Source: Methanobacterium sp. BRmetb2
GTDB taxonomy: Archaea; Methanobacteriota; Methanobacteria; Methanobacteriales; Methanobacteriaceae
NCBI GenBank assembly: GCA_003491285.1
Contig: CP022705.1
Coordinates: forward strand, 372,001-436,000
Direction of reading: 5' to 3'
Length of the DNA: 64,000 nucleotides
This document shows, one piece after another, positions 1-9,154 of the stretch. The translations under genes and the position numbers were made by a program. The notes beneath the pieces are model-generated. The model searched no databases. It worked only from the letters and a program-made list of their open reading frames with translations, and had not been told where the DNA came from. Within the stretch, counting starts at the first letter, position 1. Every line of letters starts with the position of its first letter.

Positions 1-49
1 TAACTAACTCCTTCAACTGCTCCTTTTCTTTATCCTTTAGAAACTGCAT
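1..49 (-). CDS. Possible N-terminus of a gene running off the left edge
   Basis: Read on the minus strand, an ATG at 47-49 opens a frame of 16 codons (MQFLKDKEKEQLKELV) that is still open at base 1. The composition (Lys/Glu-rich, helical) is plausible for a protein N-terminus but too short to recognise. No clear ribosome site precedes it. It may equally be chance. Confidence 0.25.
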   Translation of the reverse strand, partial: MQFLKDKEKEQLKELV

Positions 50-140
50 TGTATCACACTCATGCCTACTTGGAAACTAAAATTTAACATTGCATATCAT
101 ATCTGGAAACTAAAAGTTACCTACTATAAATTTGGAAACT
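38..140. repeat. Short direct repeats (GAAACT core) at about 33-base spacing
   Basis: The octamer TGGAAACT occurs at 71-78, 104-111 and 133-140, and a one-base variant TAGAAACT at 38-45. Spacings are 33, 33 and 29 bases. On the minus strand two copies share a longer context, TTTTAGTTTCCA. They lie just upstream of the possible edge gene and downstream of the PAP2 gene. The units are too short for CRISPR; spaced protein-binding sites are one possibility. Confidence 0.45.
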
Positions 141-145
141 GTATT

Positions 146-712
146 CTAACTCACTTTGTTAATTAATTTATCTTTCATCCTTAAAATGTTATCCTCATAT
201 CTCAAGACCAATAATGAACATAGTATTCCAATTACTGCACCGATCACTACATCAAAGGGGTAATGGACTCCTATGTATATTCTGGAAAATCCAACCAGAA
301 ATGCAAATAGTAACAATGGGATTAGATAGCCATATTTCAGTCCAATAATAGTGCATCCAATAAATGATGCTGCAGAATGTCCAGAAGGTAAGGAATATCC
401 TCCTATAAAGATGAAAAATCGTATTTCATCCAGCACTGTGTAGGGTCGAGGCCGGGCAAAGCCCATCTTCAAAAGTTCAGTTATAACGTAACCTAAAATC
501 AAAGCTATAATAATTAGTAAAGCAGTATTTCTCCCTTTTTCGCCTCTGAAAATAAATAAGTAAATACATATTAACACCCAAAATATCTGGGTACCAGCAA
601 TAGTAATGACCGGCATTATCACATCAAGAAAATGGTTATGTATCTGCACATTAATTAAATAGAAAATGGAAACATCAAGCTCGGTCAAAGTCAGGGTCAA
701 ATTGTTTAACAT
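146..712 (-). CDS. PAP2-family membrane phosphatase
   Basis: This 188-residue integral membrane protein carries the full acid-phosphatase signature of the PAP2 family: a K-X6-RP block (K82 to R89-P90), PSGH at 109-112 and SR-X5-H-X3-D (S143, R144, H150, D154). About five or six hydrophobic segments surround these motifs. Family members remove phosphate from lipid phosphates or pyrophosphates at the membrane face. In an archaeon with pseudomurein a likely job is recycling of a polyprenyl pyrophosphate carrier, but this is inference and the substrate cannot be read from sequence. It is transcribed away from asd behind a 230-base gap that contains a duplicated promoter-like element. Confidence 0.85.
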   Translation of the reverse strand: MLNNLTLTLTELDVSIFYLINVQIHNHFLDVIMPVITIAGTQIFWVLICIYLFIFRGEKGRNTALLIIIALILGYVITELLKMGFARPRPYTVLDEIRFFIFIGGYSLPSGHSAASFIGCTIIGLKYGYLIPLLLFAFLVGFSRIYIGVHYPFDVVIGAVIGILCSLLVLRYEDNILRMKDKLINKVS

Positions 713-743
713 TTATTTCCACTCTCTTTTTAAAAATTGGTTT

Positions 744-799
744 TAACTTTTATAATCCACTGTTTTAAATTTATAATAATATATAACTTTTATAATCCA
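744..799. repeat. Perfect 16-base direct repeat upstream of the PAP2 gene
   Basis: TAACTTTTATAATCCA occurs at 744-759 and again at 784-799, 40 bases apart, each followed by a TTTAAA run. On the minus strand each copy reads as a TTATAAAAG-type TATA element, so the pair could be a duplicated promoter or a two-site operator for the PAP2 gene that starts at 712. Confidence 0.5.
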
Positions 800-942
800 T
801 TCATTTAAACTTTCAATAAAAGTTTTTTAATGGTCTCTTTTAAATAAAAAAATATAATATGGATTTTGTTAAATAATAAAAAGTTAAAACCCAAAAAAAG
901 TAAGAATTAGTAGAGCAAAGATTAAATACTCTACCTTAAAGT

Positions 943-1986
943 TCACAATATCTCATTTATTAACTCTGCGTTAAGTATAGATGCTCCTGCAGCACCTCTT
1001 ACAGTATTATGTCCAACCAATATGTATTTCAGGTTTTGTTCAAATACTGGATCTTTTCTAACTCTGCCAACTACAACTGACATTCCGTTTCCTTCATTTC
1101 TATCCATTCGTGGTTGCGGCCGGTCATCTTCCTCCCTTATTACAACTGGCTGTGGGGGAGCAGAGTATAACTCCAGTTTTTGAGGCAGTCCTTTAAAGTT
1201 GTTGAATGATTTTTTAACATCATCCACATCAAAATCATCCTCAAATTCTATGAAAACTGCTTCAGTGTGCCCATCCAAAACTGAAACCCGGTGACAGGAA
1301 GTACTCACCCCAAAAGAGGCAGGAGTAACCACACCTTCATCGATATCTCCCAGAAGATGCAGAGTTTCAGATTCCATTTTTTCCTCTTCCTCACCAATAT
1401 ATGGGACCAGATTGTCAATTATGGCCATAGATGGCACTCCGTTGTATCCTGCACCAGATACAGCTTGCATAGTTGATACATATACCCTTTTTATGTCAAA
1501 ACGGTCATACAATGGTTTTAAGGTTATGGTTAAGGCTATGGTTGAACAGTTCGGATTAGTTACAATAAAACCATCCCATCCCCTGTTTTTCTGTTGAATT
1601 TCAATCAAATCCAGATGCTCTGGGTTCACCTCAGGGATTACCAACGGAACATCAGGTTCCATCCTCATGGCACTAGCATTGGAGGCAACTACACAGGATT
1701 CGGCAAATTTTGGTTCAACAATAGCTGCTGTATCTGCGGGTAGGGCAGAAAATACTATGTCCACATCTTTTACCTCAGCAGGATCAGTATCCACTACTAT
1801 TGTGTCTTTTACCACATCTGGTATTTTAGTGTCTAAATGCCAGGTTACTGCATCTTCATATCTTTTTCCTGCTGATCTTTTTGAGGCAGTTAAGGCAGTT
1901 ATCTCAAATTTAGGATGATCTGCCAATAGTTGTATGAATCTTTGTCCTACCATTCCAGTTGCTCCAAGAATACCCACGTTTACCAT
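943..1986 (-). CDS. asd: Aspartate-semialdehyde dehydrogenase
   Basis: It reduces L-aspartyl 4-phosphate with NADPH to aspartate semialdehyde, the branch point to lysine, threonine and methionine. The 347-residue protein has the nucleotide-binding loop GATGMVGQR at 8-16 and the active-site cysteine C147 within NPNCST, followed by SGAGYNG. Length and motifs fit the archaeal/fungal Asd type. It is the last gene of the minus-strand lysine block: dapB lies 103 bases upstream (measured to the dapB stop), and lysC and dapA make its substrate and use its product. The ATG start is preceded by a GGTGAT-type ribosome site at 1991-1996. Confidence 0.96.
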   Translation of the reverse strand: MVNVGILGATGMVGQRFIQLLADHPKFEITALTASKRSAGKRYEDAVTWHLDTKIPDVVKDTIVVDTDPAEVKDVDIVFSALPADTAAIVEPKFAESCVVASNASAMRMEPDVPLVIPEVNPEHLDLIEIQQKNRGWDGFIVTNPNCSTIALTITLKPLYDRFDIKRVYVSTMQAVSGAGYNGVPSMAIIDNLVPYIGEEEEKMESETLHLLGDIDEGVVTPASFGVSTSCHRVSVLDGHTEAVFIEFEDDFDVDDVKKSFNNFKGLPQKLELYSAPPQPVVIREEDDRPQPRMDRNEGNGMSVVVGRVRKDPVFEQNLKYILVGHNTVRGAAGASILNAELINEIL

Positions 1987-2089
1987 TTTATCACCTGTTC
2001 TATTATTTTTAATAATTTATTAAATCTCACCACTTAAAGATTATTACTACTTAATAATTTTTTAATTAATACATCCCTTTATCATTTTA

Positions 2090-2911
2090 TTATTTAAACC
2101 CCAATACATCTGCCATATCACTTATTTTTCCCGAATCTGCATCTTTAATAAATCTTAAAGCCTTTATAACACCACTGACAAATGCCTGTCTGCTATGAGC
2201 CCGATGGACAATCTCTAATCTCTCACCATCACCGGCAAATAGTACCAGATGATCACCCACAATATCTCCACCTCTAACTGCATGCACACCGATTTCTTCA
2301 GGTTTTCGGGCTCCGACCATTCCAGATCTCCCATAAACTCCAACATCATTAACATCCCTGTCTAATTGTTGGGCTATTATCTCTGATGCTCTGACTGCTG
2401 TTCCTGACGGTGCATCTGCCTTGTATTTGTGGTGGGCTTCAATGATTTCCACATCGTAGTCACTTAAAATAGGAGCTAAATCCTCTAATATTTTAAAGAA
2501 AACATTTACTCCCACGGCCATGTTAGGTGCTATAACTGCCTTGATATTATTGTTGGTTACAGCGGCCTGAATTTCAGCCAGCTGTTGGTCTGAAAATCCT
2601 GTGGTTCCTACCACTAGATTTACGTTGTTTGACGCAGTAGTTTTTATGGTTTCAACTGCTGCATCAGCTATGGTAAAATCAACAAGGATATCTGCCTTAC
2701 TTTCCTTTAAAACCGGACCCAAATTCTGGGAACCATTGACTGGCACATCTAAAGTGCCAATGCCTATTAATTCTCCCACGTCTTTTCCCTCTAAAGGAGT
2801 ATTTGGAGCTTCTATTGCAGCTACTATTTCCATATCTTTCTGTTCTAAGATGGTCTTAATTATTTTGGACCCCATTCTTCCACATGCACCTGTTACAGCC
2901 ACTTTTATCAT
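2090..2911 (-). CDS. dapB: 4-hydroxy-tetrahydrodipicolinate reductase
   Basis: It reduces the DapA product to tetrahydrodipicolinate with NAD(P)H in diaminopimelate/lysine synthesis. Visible motifs are the N-terminal Rossmann loop VTGACGRMGS, GTTGFS in the middle, the catalytic HHKYKADAPSGTA block, and the C-terminal GDH-containing domain. I chose the ATG at 2911 (MIKVAVTGA, the usual family start) because GGAG lies 9 bases upstream; an in-frame ATG at 2926 would add five residues (MENGK) but has no ribosome site. It follows dapA by about 110 bases and precedes asd. Confidence 0.95.
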   Translation of the reverse strand: MIKVAVTGACGRMGSKIIKTILEQKDMEIVAAIEAPNTPLEGKDVGELIGIGTLDVPVNGSQNLGPVLKESKADILVDFTIADAAVETIKTTASNNVNLVVGTTGFSDQQLAEIQAAVTNNNIKAVIAPNMAVGVNVFFKILEDLAPILSDYDVEIIEAHHKYKADAPSGTAVRASEIIAQQLDRDVNDVGVYGRSGMVGARKPEEIGVHAVRGGDIVGDHLVLFAGDGERLEIVHRAHSRQAFVSGVIKALRFIKDADSGKISDMADVLGFK

Positions 2912-3040
2912 TTTACCATTCTCCATTTATAATAATTATAAAAAAGTGAATAAAATTAGTAGAGATTTATTAAGACCAAGATTTGCGAGATTAAAGTCAA
3001 AATAAATCGGAATATTGTAAACTACCCTCATATCCCAAGA

Positions 3041-3934
3041 TTAGAGTAGTGAAAGTTTTTGAAGAACCTTCTTTAGTTCTTCTTTATCTTGATCCTTTAA
3101 AGGAGCAAGGGGCATTCTAACATGACCTGCTGGTCTTCCAATCATGTTTAATGATTCTTTGGCAGGTACTGGGTTGCTTTCAATAAATAGTACTTTCATA
3201 AGATCATATATCTCATAATGGATATCCATAGCTCTTTGGAAATCTCCTTCCAAAGCTGATTGTACCATAGCACTCATCCGAGCCGGGTCAACGTTGGCAA
3301 CTACACTTATAACTCCTTTTGCTCCCATGGATATCATAGGCAGTGTGAGATTATCGTTTCCACTAATTACACGAAAATCGTCTTCACGTCCAATTTCTTG
3401 GAGCTTTTTCATGATCATGGATACTTTGTCCAGATCAGGGCTGGCCTCTTTAATAGCCACAAAATTATCCATTTGAGCAATTTGGCCAATAGTTTCCACA
3501 TCTATATCAGTACCAGTACGTGAGGGTACATTGTAAATTATTATAGGAATTTCAGTTGAGTTTGCAAGCATTTTATAGTGCTCATAAAGCCCATGCGGCT
3601 GTGGTTTATTATAATAAGGAGTAATAACTAACGCAGCATCGGCTCCTGCTTTTTCAGCATATTTAACCAGATCCAGTGCTTCTTTAGATGAGTTACTTCC
3701 AGCTCCAGCTACAGTTATGACTCTACCACCCACTTCATCTATTAAGATGTCGATCATCTTTTTCTGTTCGTCGTGAGTTATGGTAGCAGACTCCCCCGTA
3801 GTTCCGGCAGCTAACAATCCATTTACACCGTTTTCTATCAAATAATTTATGTTCTGTCGCATCCCTGCTTCATCCACTCCATCATCTTGTGTAAATGGAG
3901 TAACCATTGCAACTGTTGTTCCTTCTATTTTCAT
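3041..3934 (-). CDS. dapA: 4-hydroxy-tetrahydrodipicolinate synthase
   Basis: It condenses pyruvate with aspartate semialdehyde, the first committed step toward lysine. The 297-residue TIM-barrel protein shows GTTGES at 44-49, the catalytic tyrosine Y134 in [11 protein letters not shown] with R139 close by, and the Schiff-base lysine K162 in VAIKEAS. Length is normal for the family. Its ATG overlaps the lysC stop codon in an ATGA arrangement, so it is probably translated by coupling to lysC. Confidence 0.97.
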   Translation of the reverse strand: MKIEGTTVAMVTPFTQDDGVDEAGMRQNINYLIENGVNGLLAAGTTGESATITHDEQKKMIDILIDEVGGRVITVAGAGSNSSKEALDLVKYAEKAGADAALVITPYYNKPQPHGLYEHYKMLANSTEIPIIIYNVPSRTGTDIDVETIGQIAQMDNFVAIKEASPDLDKVSMIMKKLQEIGREDDFRVISGNDNLTLPMISMGAKGVISVVANVDPARMSAMVQSALEGDFQRAMDIHYEIYDLMKVLFIESNPVPAKESLNMIGRPAGHVRMPLAPLKDQDKEELKKVLQKLSLL

Positions 3935-5151
3935 TTTAAGACACCCCTTACAAGTTCATAAGCTTTTTTACCATCTTTTCCATCAACAAAAATAACAACT
4001 GAAGTTTGACTTGATGATATTTCCACAATATTAATATTGTCTTTACATAAAGGTCCTGTGATTTCAGTGATTATCCCTGGAGTGTCAATAAAATCTGGAC
4101 TGGTTACAGTTATCATAGATATTTCTATACCCAGTGATAGAGAACTCAAATTCTCATTTTCCACCACCACTTCGTGTAATACTTCGTGGGCTTTTTCGGC
4201 CTCTTCACTATTAACAAAGAAAGTGATGGAATTTTGGCCAGTTGACACTCCATAAATGTTTATATCATTTTTAGAAAGAGTATGGGCTAGTTCGGCTAAT
4301 ATTCCAGTTTTGGTCAGAATTTCCTCACCAACCACAGCAATCACAGATATTGGATCAGCATTTAAGGCGGTTGTTTTCAGCATCTCATTTTTTGATGGCC
4401 CTATAATTTCAGTTCCAGGTGCTGAAAGATCACCATGCTCGTATCCAATTATTTTAGCATTAATTTTAGGATCTTTATATTTTAGGGCATGAGGATGCAG
4501 TACCTGTGCTCCGTGCGTTGCCAAATCCCTCATCTCTTCCACGGATATTTTTTCAAGCTTTTTTGCTGTATGCAACTTGTTGGGATCAGTGGACATGACC
4601 CCGCCTACATCAGTTACAATTATAACTTCGTCGGCTTTAAGACAGTGGCCCAATAAAAAGGCAGTTATATCGCTTCCTCCCCTTCCTAGGGTGGTGATAT
4701 AACCATTTTCATCTCTTCCTAAAAATCCACATATGACTGGTATGATTCCTTGGTCGAGCATCTTCATTAATTCTCTGCAATTCTTCTCAGTCATTGCAAA
4801 ATTAACCTTTGCATTTAAAAGGTCGCTGTTGGTTATTATGGGCCATTTATCCATATAAGGATCAATATATTCGGATTTCACACCAAGTGATTCGATTGCA
4901 GAAGATATTACCCTCACGCTAGTCATTTCACCCATTGAAACAATTTCAGCAAGCTGTTTTTCTGTTACAGACTTTTCCATGGCCTCATCTACAATGTTTA
5001 AGAGTTCGTCGGTTGTTTTATTGATTGCAGATACCACTACTACTACCTTCTTACCCTTCATGTATTCATTAACCACAGCTTGAGCTGCTTTTTTTATTTT
5101 TTTGCCATTTCCAATGGATGTTCCTCCGAATTTGGCCACTATTAATTCCAT
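3931..5151 (-). CDS. lysC: Aspartate kinase
   Basis: It phosphorylates aspartate to start the aspartate amino-acid family. The 406-residue protein begins with the kinase motif [10 protein letters not shown], has a GRGGSD loop and an [16 protein letters not shown] segment typical of the catalytic domain, and ends with two ACT domains (roughly residues 270-406) that usually bind lysine or threonine for feedback control. The stop codon overlaps the dapA start by four bases. S17e lies 76 bases upstream on the same strand, linking this operon to the shikimate genes. Confidence 0.96.
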   Translation of the reverse strand: MELIVAKFGGTSIGNGKKIKKAAQAVVNEYMKGKKVVVVVSAINKTTDELLNIVDEAMEKSVTEKQLAEIVSMGEMTSVRVISSAIESLGVKSEYIDPYMDKWPIITNSDLLNAKVNFAMTEKNCRELMKMLDQGIIPVICGFLGRDENGYITTLGRGGSDITAFLLGHCLKADEVIIVTDVGGVMSTDPNKLHTAKKLEKISVEEMRDLATHGAQVLHPHALKYKDPKINAKIIGYEHGDLSAPGTEIIGPSKNEMLKTTALNADPISVIAVVGEEILTKTGILAELAHTLSKNDINIYGVSTGQNSITFFVNSEEAEKAHEVLHEVVVENENLSSLSLGIEISMITVTSPDFIDTPGIITEITGPLCKDNINIVEISSSQTSVVIFVDGKDGKKAYELVRGVLK

Positions 5152-5227
5152 TAACCTTCACAACCTTATATAAGTTAAATTTATAAAAAATTTATAGCAT
5201 ATAATGAGTTATTCTAAGAGAGTTGTT

Positions 5228-5416
5228 CTAAGAACGTTGACTCATTAACCTTGTAACATAACCAGCTATTTTGTTACGTAAATGTTTGGTACTCACCGTT
5301 GAATATTCTTGTACTAATATTTTGTTTTCATCGAAATCTGCAGTGAATCTACCTGGATGAGTCTCGATTAATTCTTTAGCCATTCTCTTTACAAATGAAG
5401 TTCTAATGTTACCCAT
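5228..5416 (-). CDS. rps17e: Small ribosomal subunit protein eS17 (S17e)
   Basis: This is a 62-residue basic protein of the archaeal/eukaryotic eS17 family. The diagnostic region is the N-terminal [18 protein letters not shown] helix, followed by FTADFDENK and the basic helix [16 protein letters not shown]. Archaeal eS17 is about 60-65 residues, so it is full length. It begins one base after the chorismate mutase stop, so it is clearly in the same transcript, between aromatic and lysine biosynthetic genes. Confidence 0.95.
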   Translation of the reverse strand: MGNIRTSFVKRMAKELIETHPGRFTADFDENKILVQEYSTVSTKHLRNKIAGYVTRLMSQRS

Positions 5417-5417
5417 T

Positions 5418-5714
5418 TTATTTTCTCCTTAAAATTTTTTCTTGTTCATTCTTATTTAAATCTGTCAATATTTCCATAACTTTACTGAGATATTTCTCTT
5501 CTATATTATTTATCTCAGCAATTTTTTTAGTTTTTTCTTGGATGTAATATTCACGTTTTTTATCTTCTATATCCATATCCAAAACTATTTTGGCATTAGC
5601 GACATCTCTGGCGAGAGATGTACGCTCACTTATAAGATACAGGATCTCTTCATCTATCCTGTCAATCTCCTTTCTTGATTTTTCAAGAAGTCTGAGAGCA
5701 TCTGATTTATCCAA
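5418..5714 (-). CDS. Chorismate mutase, AroQ type
   Basis: It rearranges chorismate to prephenate for phenylalanine and tyrosine. The 98-residue all-helical protein carries the AroQ pattern [19 protein letters not shown] with the downstream Arg/Lys positions (RDVANAKI), and it is a single-domain enzyme without a dehydratase or dehydrogenase fusion. The start is TTG at 5714, preceded by GGTGAT that overlaps the end of the shikimate kinase gene. The gene is sandwiched between shikimate kinase and S17e with almost no spacing. Confidence 0.88.
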   Translation of the reverse strand: MDKSDALRLLEKSRKEIDRIDEEILYLISERTSLARDVANAKIVLDMDIEDKKREYYIQEKTKKIAEINNIEEKYLSKVMEILTDLNKNEQEKILRRK

Positions 5715-5715
5715 T

Positions 5716-6576
5716 CTAAATCACCATTGTGCCTTCATTATCTACCTCGGTTAATATAATGTTTCCCGGGTAAGAATCCCACGCTTCTTCAACTTTATGA
5801 CAACTTTCCTCATCAACCACGGCTACAAAGGATGGTCCTGTACCTGACAATCCAGACGCTACCGCACCCGAATTTAAGGCATCTAAAGCAATATTAGGAT
5901 CAAATCCAAGCGCTGCACAATATAAAAGTCCATTTAAAGTTAGAGCATTAAAAACATTACCTTTCAAAGCTTCATCAAAGGCAATTTTTACCCATGGCGA
6001 AAGAAGCTTCATTCTATTAACATCTGATTGTGAGGTTAGTGATTTTTTATCCGGCATATATATTAATATGTTTTGTTTTTCCAGCACATCATGGCGAATA
6101 ATACTCCTTTTCATATTATCAGTTATAGTGAGCCCGCCAAAGTATGAAGCAGTAGCATCGTCAAACGCTCCAGTAATGGTCACACCAGCCTCTAGAGAAG
6201 CATCAATTCCCATGTTAACTAGATCAAGGTCATTAATATCATCTTTAAAACCAAATTCTTCCTTAATTGCATAGCTCGTGGCCATAACCACCGCATTGGA
6301 GGTTGCACTACTGCTGGAAAGACCCGAAGCCATGGGGAGAGTGGAGTGAGTTTTAACTCTAACGCCGGTTTCTACCTTGAATCTTTCCAGGACCTTCTGC
6401 ACACACAGATCCATTAGTAATGTGTCAACTGGCTCATCAGAGGTGCATTTAATCTTTGATGATCGCAGTTCCACCTCAGCAGTAACATAAAGTCCTATTC
6501 CAAATGCTGAACCAAATCCCGTGGATATGGCATTAATTACAGTAGCTGAACCTGGAGATTGAACAGTTTTATTCAA
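5716..6576 (-). CDS. aroK: Shikimate kinase, archaeal GHMP type
   Basis: It phosphorylates shikimate at the 3-hydroxyl. Archaea use a GHMP-family enzyme unrelated to the bacterial P-loop one; here the 286-residue protein has the GHMP ATP loop [16 protein letters not shown] at about residues 81-96 and a C-terminal GLSGTGPS glycine-rich motif. The start is TTG at 6576, with GGTGAT six bases upstream. It heads the seven-gene minus-strand block (aroK, chorismate mutase, rps17e, lysC, dapA, dapB, asd). The 205-base gap to divergent sppA should hold both promoters. Confidence 0.93.
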   Translation of the reverse strand: MNKTVQSPGSATVINAISTGFGSAFGIGLYVTAEVELRSSKIKCTSDEPVDTLLMDLCVQKVLERFKVETGVRVKTHSTLPMASGLSSSSATSNAVVMATSYAIKEEFGFKDDINDLDLVNMGIDASLEAGVTITGAFDDATASYFGGLTITDNMKRSIIRHDVLEKQNILIYMPDKKSLTSQSDVNRMKLLSPWVKIAFDEALKGNVFNALTLNGLLYCAALGFDPNIALDALNSGAVASGLSGTGPSFVAVVDEESCHKVEEAWDSYPGNIILTEVDNEGTMVI

Positions 6577-6781
6577 ATCAAATCACCTTTTTTATAACAA
6601 TACATTATGATCAACCAAAATATCACCATTTTGGAAAAATCCTAAGATTAATAAGATCAACCCAATTATAAGAATAATTAGTATTAAATAGACCCCTATT
6701 ATGATTAATTATTTATACTTTAGAATACACTTATTGAAACACCAAGTATTGACAATAAAATTTGATAAGTAATGTGATAGC

Positions 6782-7696
6782 ATGAATAAAAATACTAAAC
6801 ATCTTGTAATTATAATTGGTGGATTAATTGTATTATCCCTTATTACTACTGTATTCTTAACATATATAGGTAGTTTTTTTGGAACTTCATTTGGAGGTAC
6901 AGTGGCTGTTATACCCCTCCAGGGCGAAATAGGGTATAGTTCCTCTGATATTTTAGGGGGAACAGTAGTCGACCCTGAAACGATAAAAACACTTATTCAT
7001 GATGCTGAAAATGATATAAATGTGAAAGCTATCGTTTTAGAAATAAATAGTGGGGGTGGAAGTCCAGTTGCCAGTGAAGAAATAATGGAAGCTGTTAAAG
7101 ACTGTAAAAAACCAGTTGTTGTTTGGATAAGTGATGTAGGTGCATCAGGAGCATACCTTGCCGCATCTCCTGCAGATAAGATAATTGCCAGTCAATCATC
7201 TATAGTAGGAAGTATTGGAGTTATTTTAAGCCTGACCAATCTTTCTGACCTCTACCAAAAACTTGGAATTAACCAAACTGCCATTACTGGTGGAAAATAT
7301 AAAGATATAGGTGCTGATTATAGGGAATTAACTTCTGAGGAGAGGAAAATGCTCCAAGAAATGGTGGATGAAGATTATGACCACTTCATCAGCCTCGTGG
7401 CAGAAAACCGTAATTTAACCAAGAAATACGTTGAAAGTATAGCTGAAGGAAAGATATACACGGGTACCCAGGCTAAAAATAATAAATTAATCGATGCAGT
7501 GGGAAACAAGAACTATGCATTGGATGAAGCAGCTAAAATGGGAGGAATTGTAGGACCCTATGATGTGGTTACATTAACACCCCCCGCATCCTTTGAAGAA
7601 ATGCTTGCTGGCTTTTCATCAAAAATCGCCTATTCCCTTGGTAAAGGTATTGGAGAATTTATGGAACAAGGCACAATTGAGTATGTATTCCGATAA
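6782..7696 (+). CDS. sppA: Signal peptide peptidase SppA, archaeal type
   Basis: This membrane serine protease of family S49 degrades cleaved signal peptides. The 304-residue protein has one N-terminal membrane anchor (about residues 8-31), then a single protease domain. INSGGGSP at 89-95 precedes the nucleophile S122 in GASGAY, and the general base K174 lies in GGKYKDIG. The Ser-Lys spacing of 52 matches the archaeal enzymes, which work with a Ser-Lys dyad in one domain. The ATG follows a GTGATAGC site. The gene is divergent from aroK. Confidence 0.93.
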   Translation: MNKNTKHLVIIIGGLIVLSLITTVFLTYIGSFFGTSFGGTVAVIPLQGEIGYSSSDILGGTVVDPETIKTLIHDAENDINVKAIVLEINSGGGSPVASEEIMEAVKDCKKPVVVWISDVGASGAYLAASPADKIIASQSSIVGSIGVILSLTNLSDLYQKLGINQTAITGGKYKDIGADYRELTSEERKMLQEMVDEDYDHFISLVAENRNLTKKYVESIAEGKIYTGTQAKNNKLIDAVGNKNYALDEAAKMGGIVGPYDVVTLTPPASFEEMLAGFSSKIAYSLGKGIGEFMEQGTIEYVFR

Positions 7697-7791
7697 ATGG
7701 GTGCAAATTATAAAAAGGTTTATCCAATAAGTAAAATTTAAGTATTAATACTATTTAAATTTCAGACGTTCAAAATTATGGAGGAACAAAA

Positions 7792-8049
7792 ATGGTAGTA
7801 AAAGTAGAAGTATTCACATCACCTACATGCCCATACTGTCCTATGGCCATAGAAGTGGTGGACGCAGCTAAAAAAGATTTAGGAGACTCAATTGAAGTTG
7901 AAAAAATCGATATTATGCAAGATCGTGAAAAAGCCATAGAATATGGTTTAATGGCAGTTCCAGCAATTGCTATAAATGGTGTTGTAAAATTTGTTGGTGC
8001 TCCTTCATTAGAAGAGCTAATGGCTGCTCTTAAAGAAGATATGAATTAA
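7792..8049 (+). CDS. Small thioredoxin/glutaredoxin-like protein
   Basis: This is an 85-residue thiol-disulfide oxidoreductase of the archaeal mini-thioredoxin type. It has a CPYC redox motif at 13-16 after the first strand, and a cis-proline at P57 (AVPAI). It is close to the minimum size of the fold, as in methanogen Trx/Grx hybrids. A strong GGAGG site precedes the ATG by six bases. It is monocistronic or the first gene before cbiD, 20 bases downstream. Its physiological partner cannot be inferred. Confidence 0.88.
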   Translation: MVVKVEVFTSPTCPYCPMAIEVVDAAKKDLGDSIEVEKIDIMQDREKAIEYGLMAVPAIAINGVVKFVGAPSLEELMAALKEDMN

Positions 8050-8069
8050 AATTTATTATTAGAGTTAAA

Positions 8070-9143
8070 ATGGAAAGATTTAATAAATCCCCAAATAAGG
8101 AGATTGAATTTGGCATAACCACAGGGACTGCGGCTGCGGCTGCATCTCTCGCGGCTTTTTTAGCCATAAAAAATAAAACTATTTCTTTTGTAGATATTAA
8201 AACACCAGTTGGTATCCTTAAAATTGATGTTGCTAATTTTAAATGTTTGGATGAAAAATCAGGGCAAGCATGTATTTTAAAAAAATCATATAATGATCCT
8301 GATGTAACCAAAAATATGAAAATATGTGCCCAGGTAAAAATTATTGACCAACCACAGATAATCATAAAAGGAGGTAAAGGTGTGGGTACCATCACTAAAC
8401 CTGGACTCCAAGTACCTGTTGGTGAAGCAGCCATCAATCCAACACCCCAATCCATAATTGAAGAAAATTTAAAACTATTTTTAGAAAAAAATCAAGGTTT
8501 AGAGGTAATTATTAGTGCACCTAACGGAGAGGAAATAGCTAAAAAGACCATGAATCCCCGCCTGGGTATAATAGGAGGCATATCCATTCTTGGAACTACC
8601 GGTATTGCCAGACCCATGTCATCTAAAGCTTACATGGAATCTCTGACTTGCCAAATTGACGTAGCTTTGGCCCAGGGGTATGACCAGTTAATTTTTGTAC
8701 CCGGTAATATTGGACAGAAACTGGCCTTAAAGATTTTAACTAAAGAAGAAGATCAGATTGTGCAGATGAGTAACTTTGTAGGGTATATGTTAAAAGAAGC
8801 CGCCCATAAAGGTGTTAAAAATATCATTTTAATGGGACATGCTGGTAAACTGGTAAAAATTGCAGCAGGAATATTTAACACCAAAAATAGCATAGCCGAT
8901 GGAAGAGCAGAAATAATTGCAGCATATGCTGGACTGGTTGGTGCTCCTCAAGATATAATAAAAAAGGTATTTGAATCTAAAACCACTGAGGATATGATCG
9001 AAATTTTAAATGAGAAAGATCTAGTAAAAGAGGTTTTCAACTCCATTGCAGAATCCATTAAATATAAATGCGAGAAAAGATTTTCCATTAATTTTGAAGT
9101 AATTATTGTAAGGATGGATGGAACCATCCTAAACTCTATTTAG
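8070..9143 (+). CDS. cbiD: Cobalt-precorrin-5B C1-methyltransferase
   Basis: It methylates C1 of cobalt-precorrin-5B in the anaerobic (cobalt-early) corrin pathway that supplies cobamides to methyltransferases such as Mtr. The 357-residue protein shows the family signature GITTGTAAAAAS near the N-terminus, GGKGVGTITKPGLQ, and LMGHAGKLVKIAAGIFNTKNS later on. Length is normal. It is isolated here from other cbi genes; it follows the thioredoxin gene and ends two bases before a GTG that is in frame with the next gene. Confidence 0.94.
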   Translation: MERFNKSPNKEIEFGITTGTAAAAASLAAFLAIKNKTISFVDIKTPVGILKIDVANFKCLDEKSGQACILKKSYNDPDVTKNMKICAQVKIIDQPQIIIKGGKGVGTITKPGLQVPVGEAAINPTPQSIIEENLKLFLEKNQGLEVIISAPNGEEIAKKTMNPRLGIIGGISILGTTGIARPMSSKAYMESLTCQIDVALAQGYDQLIFVPGNIGQKLALKILTKEEDQIVQMSNFVGYMLKEAAHKGVKNIILMGHAGKLVKIAAGIFNTKNSIADGRAEIIAAYAGLVGAPQDIIKKVFESKTTEDMIEILNEKDLVKEVFNSIAESIKYKCEKRFSINFEVIIVRMDGTILNSI

Positions 9144-9154
9144 CGGTGTTAACA

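Noticed and set aside
38..140. CRISPR array at the left edge
   Set aside because: The repeated unit is only 8 bases and spacers are not bounded by longer repeats; no cas gene is in view.
8030..8455. A 141-codon minus-strand frame over the thioredoxin/cbiD junction
   Set aside because: It lies antisense to the conserved cbiD N-terminus, with odd composition and no ribosome site.
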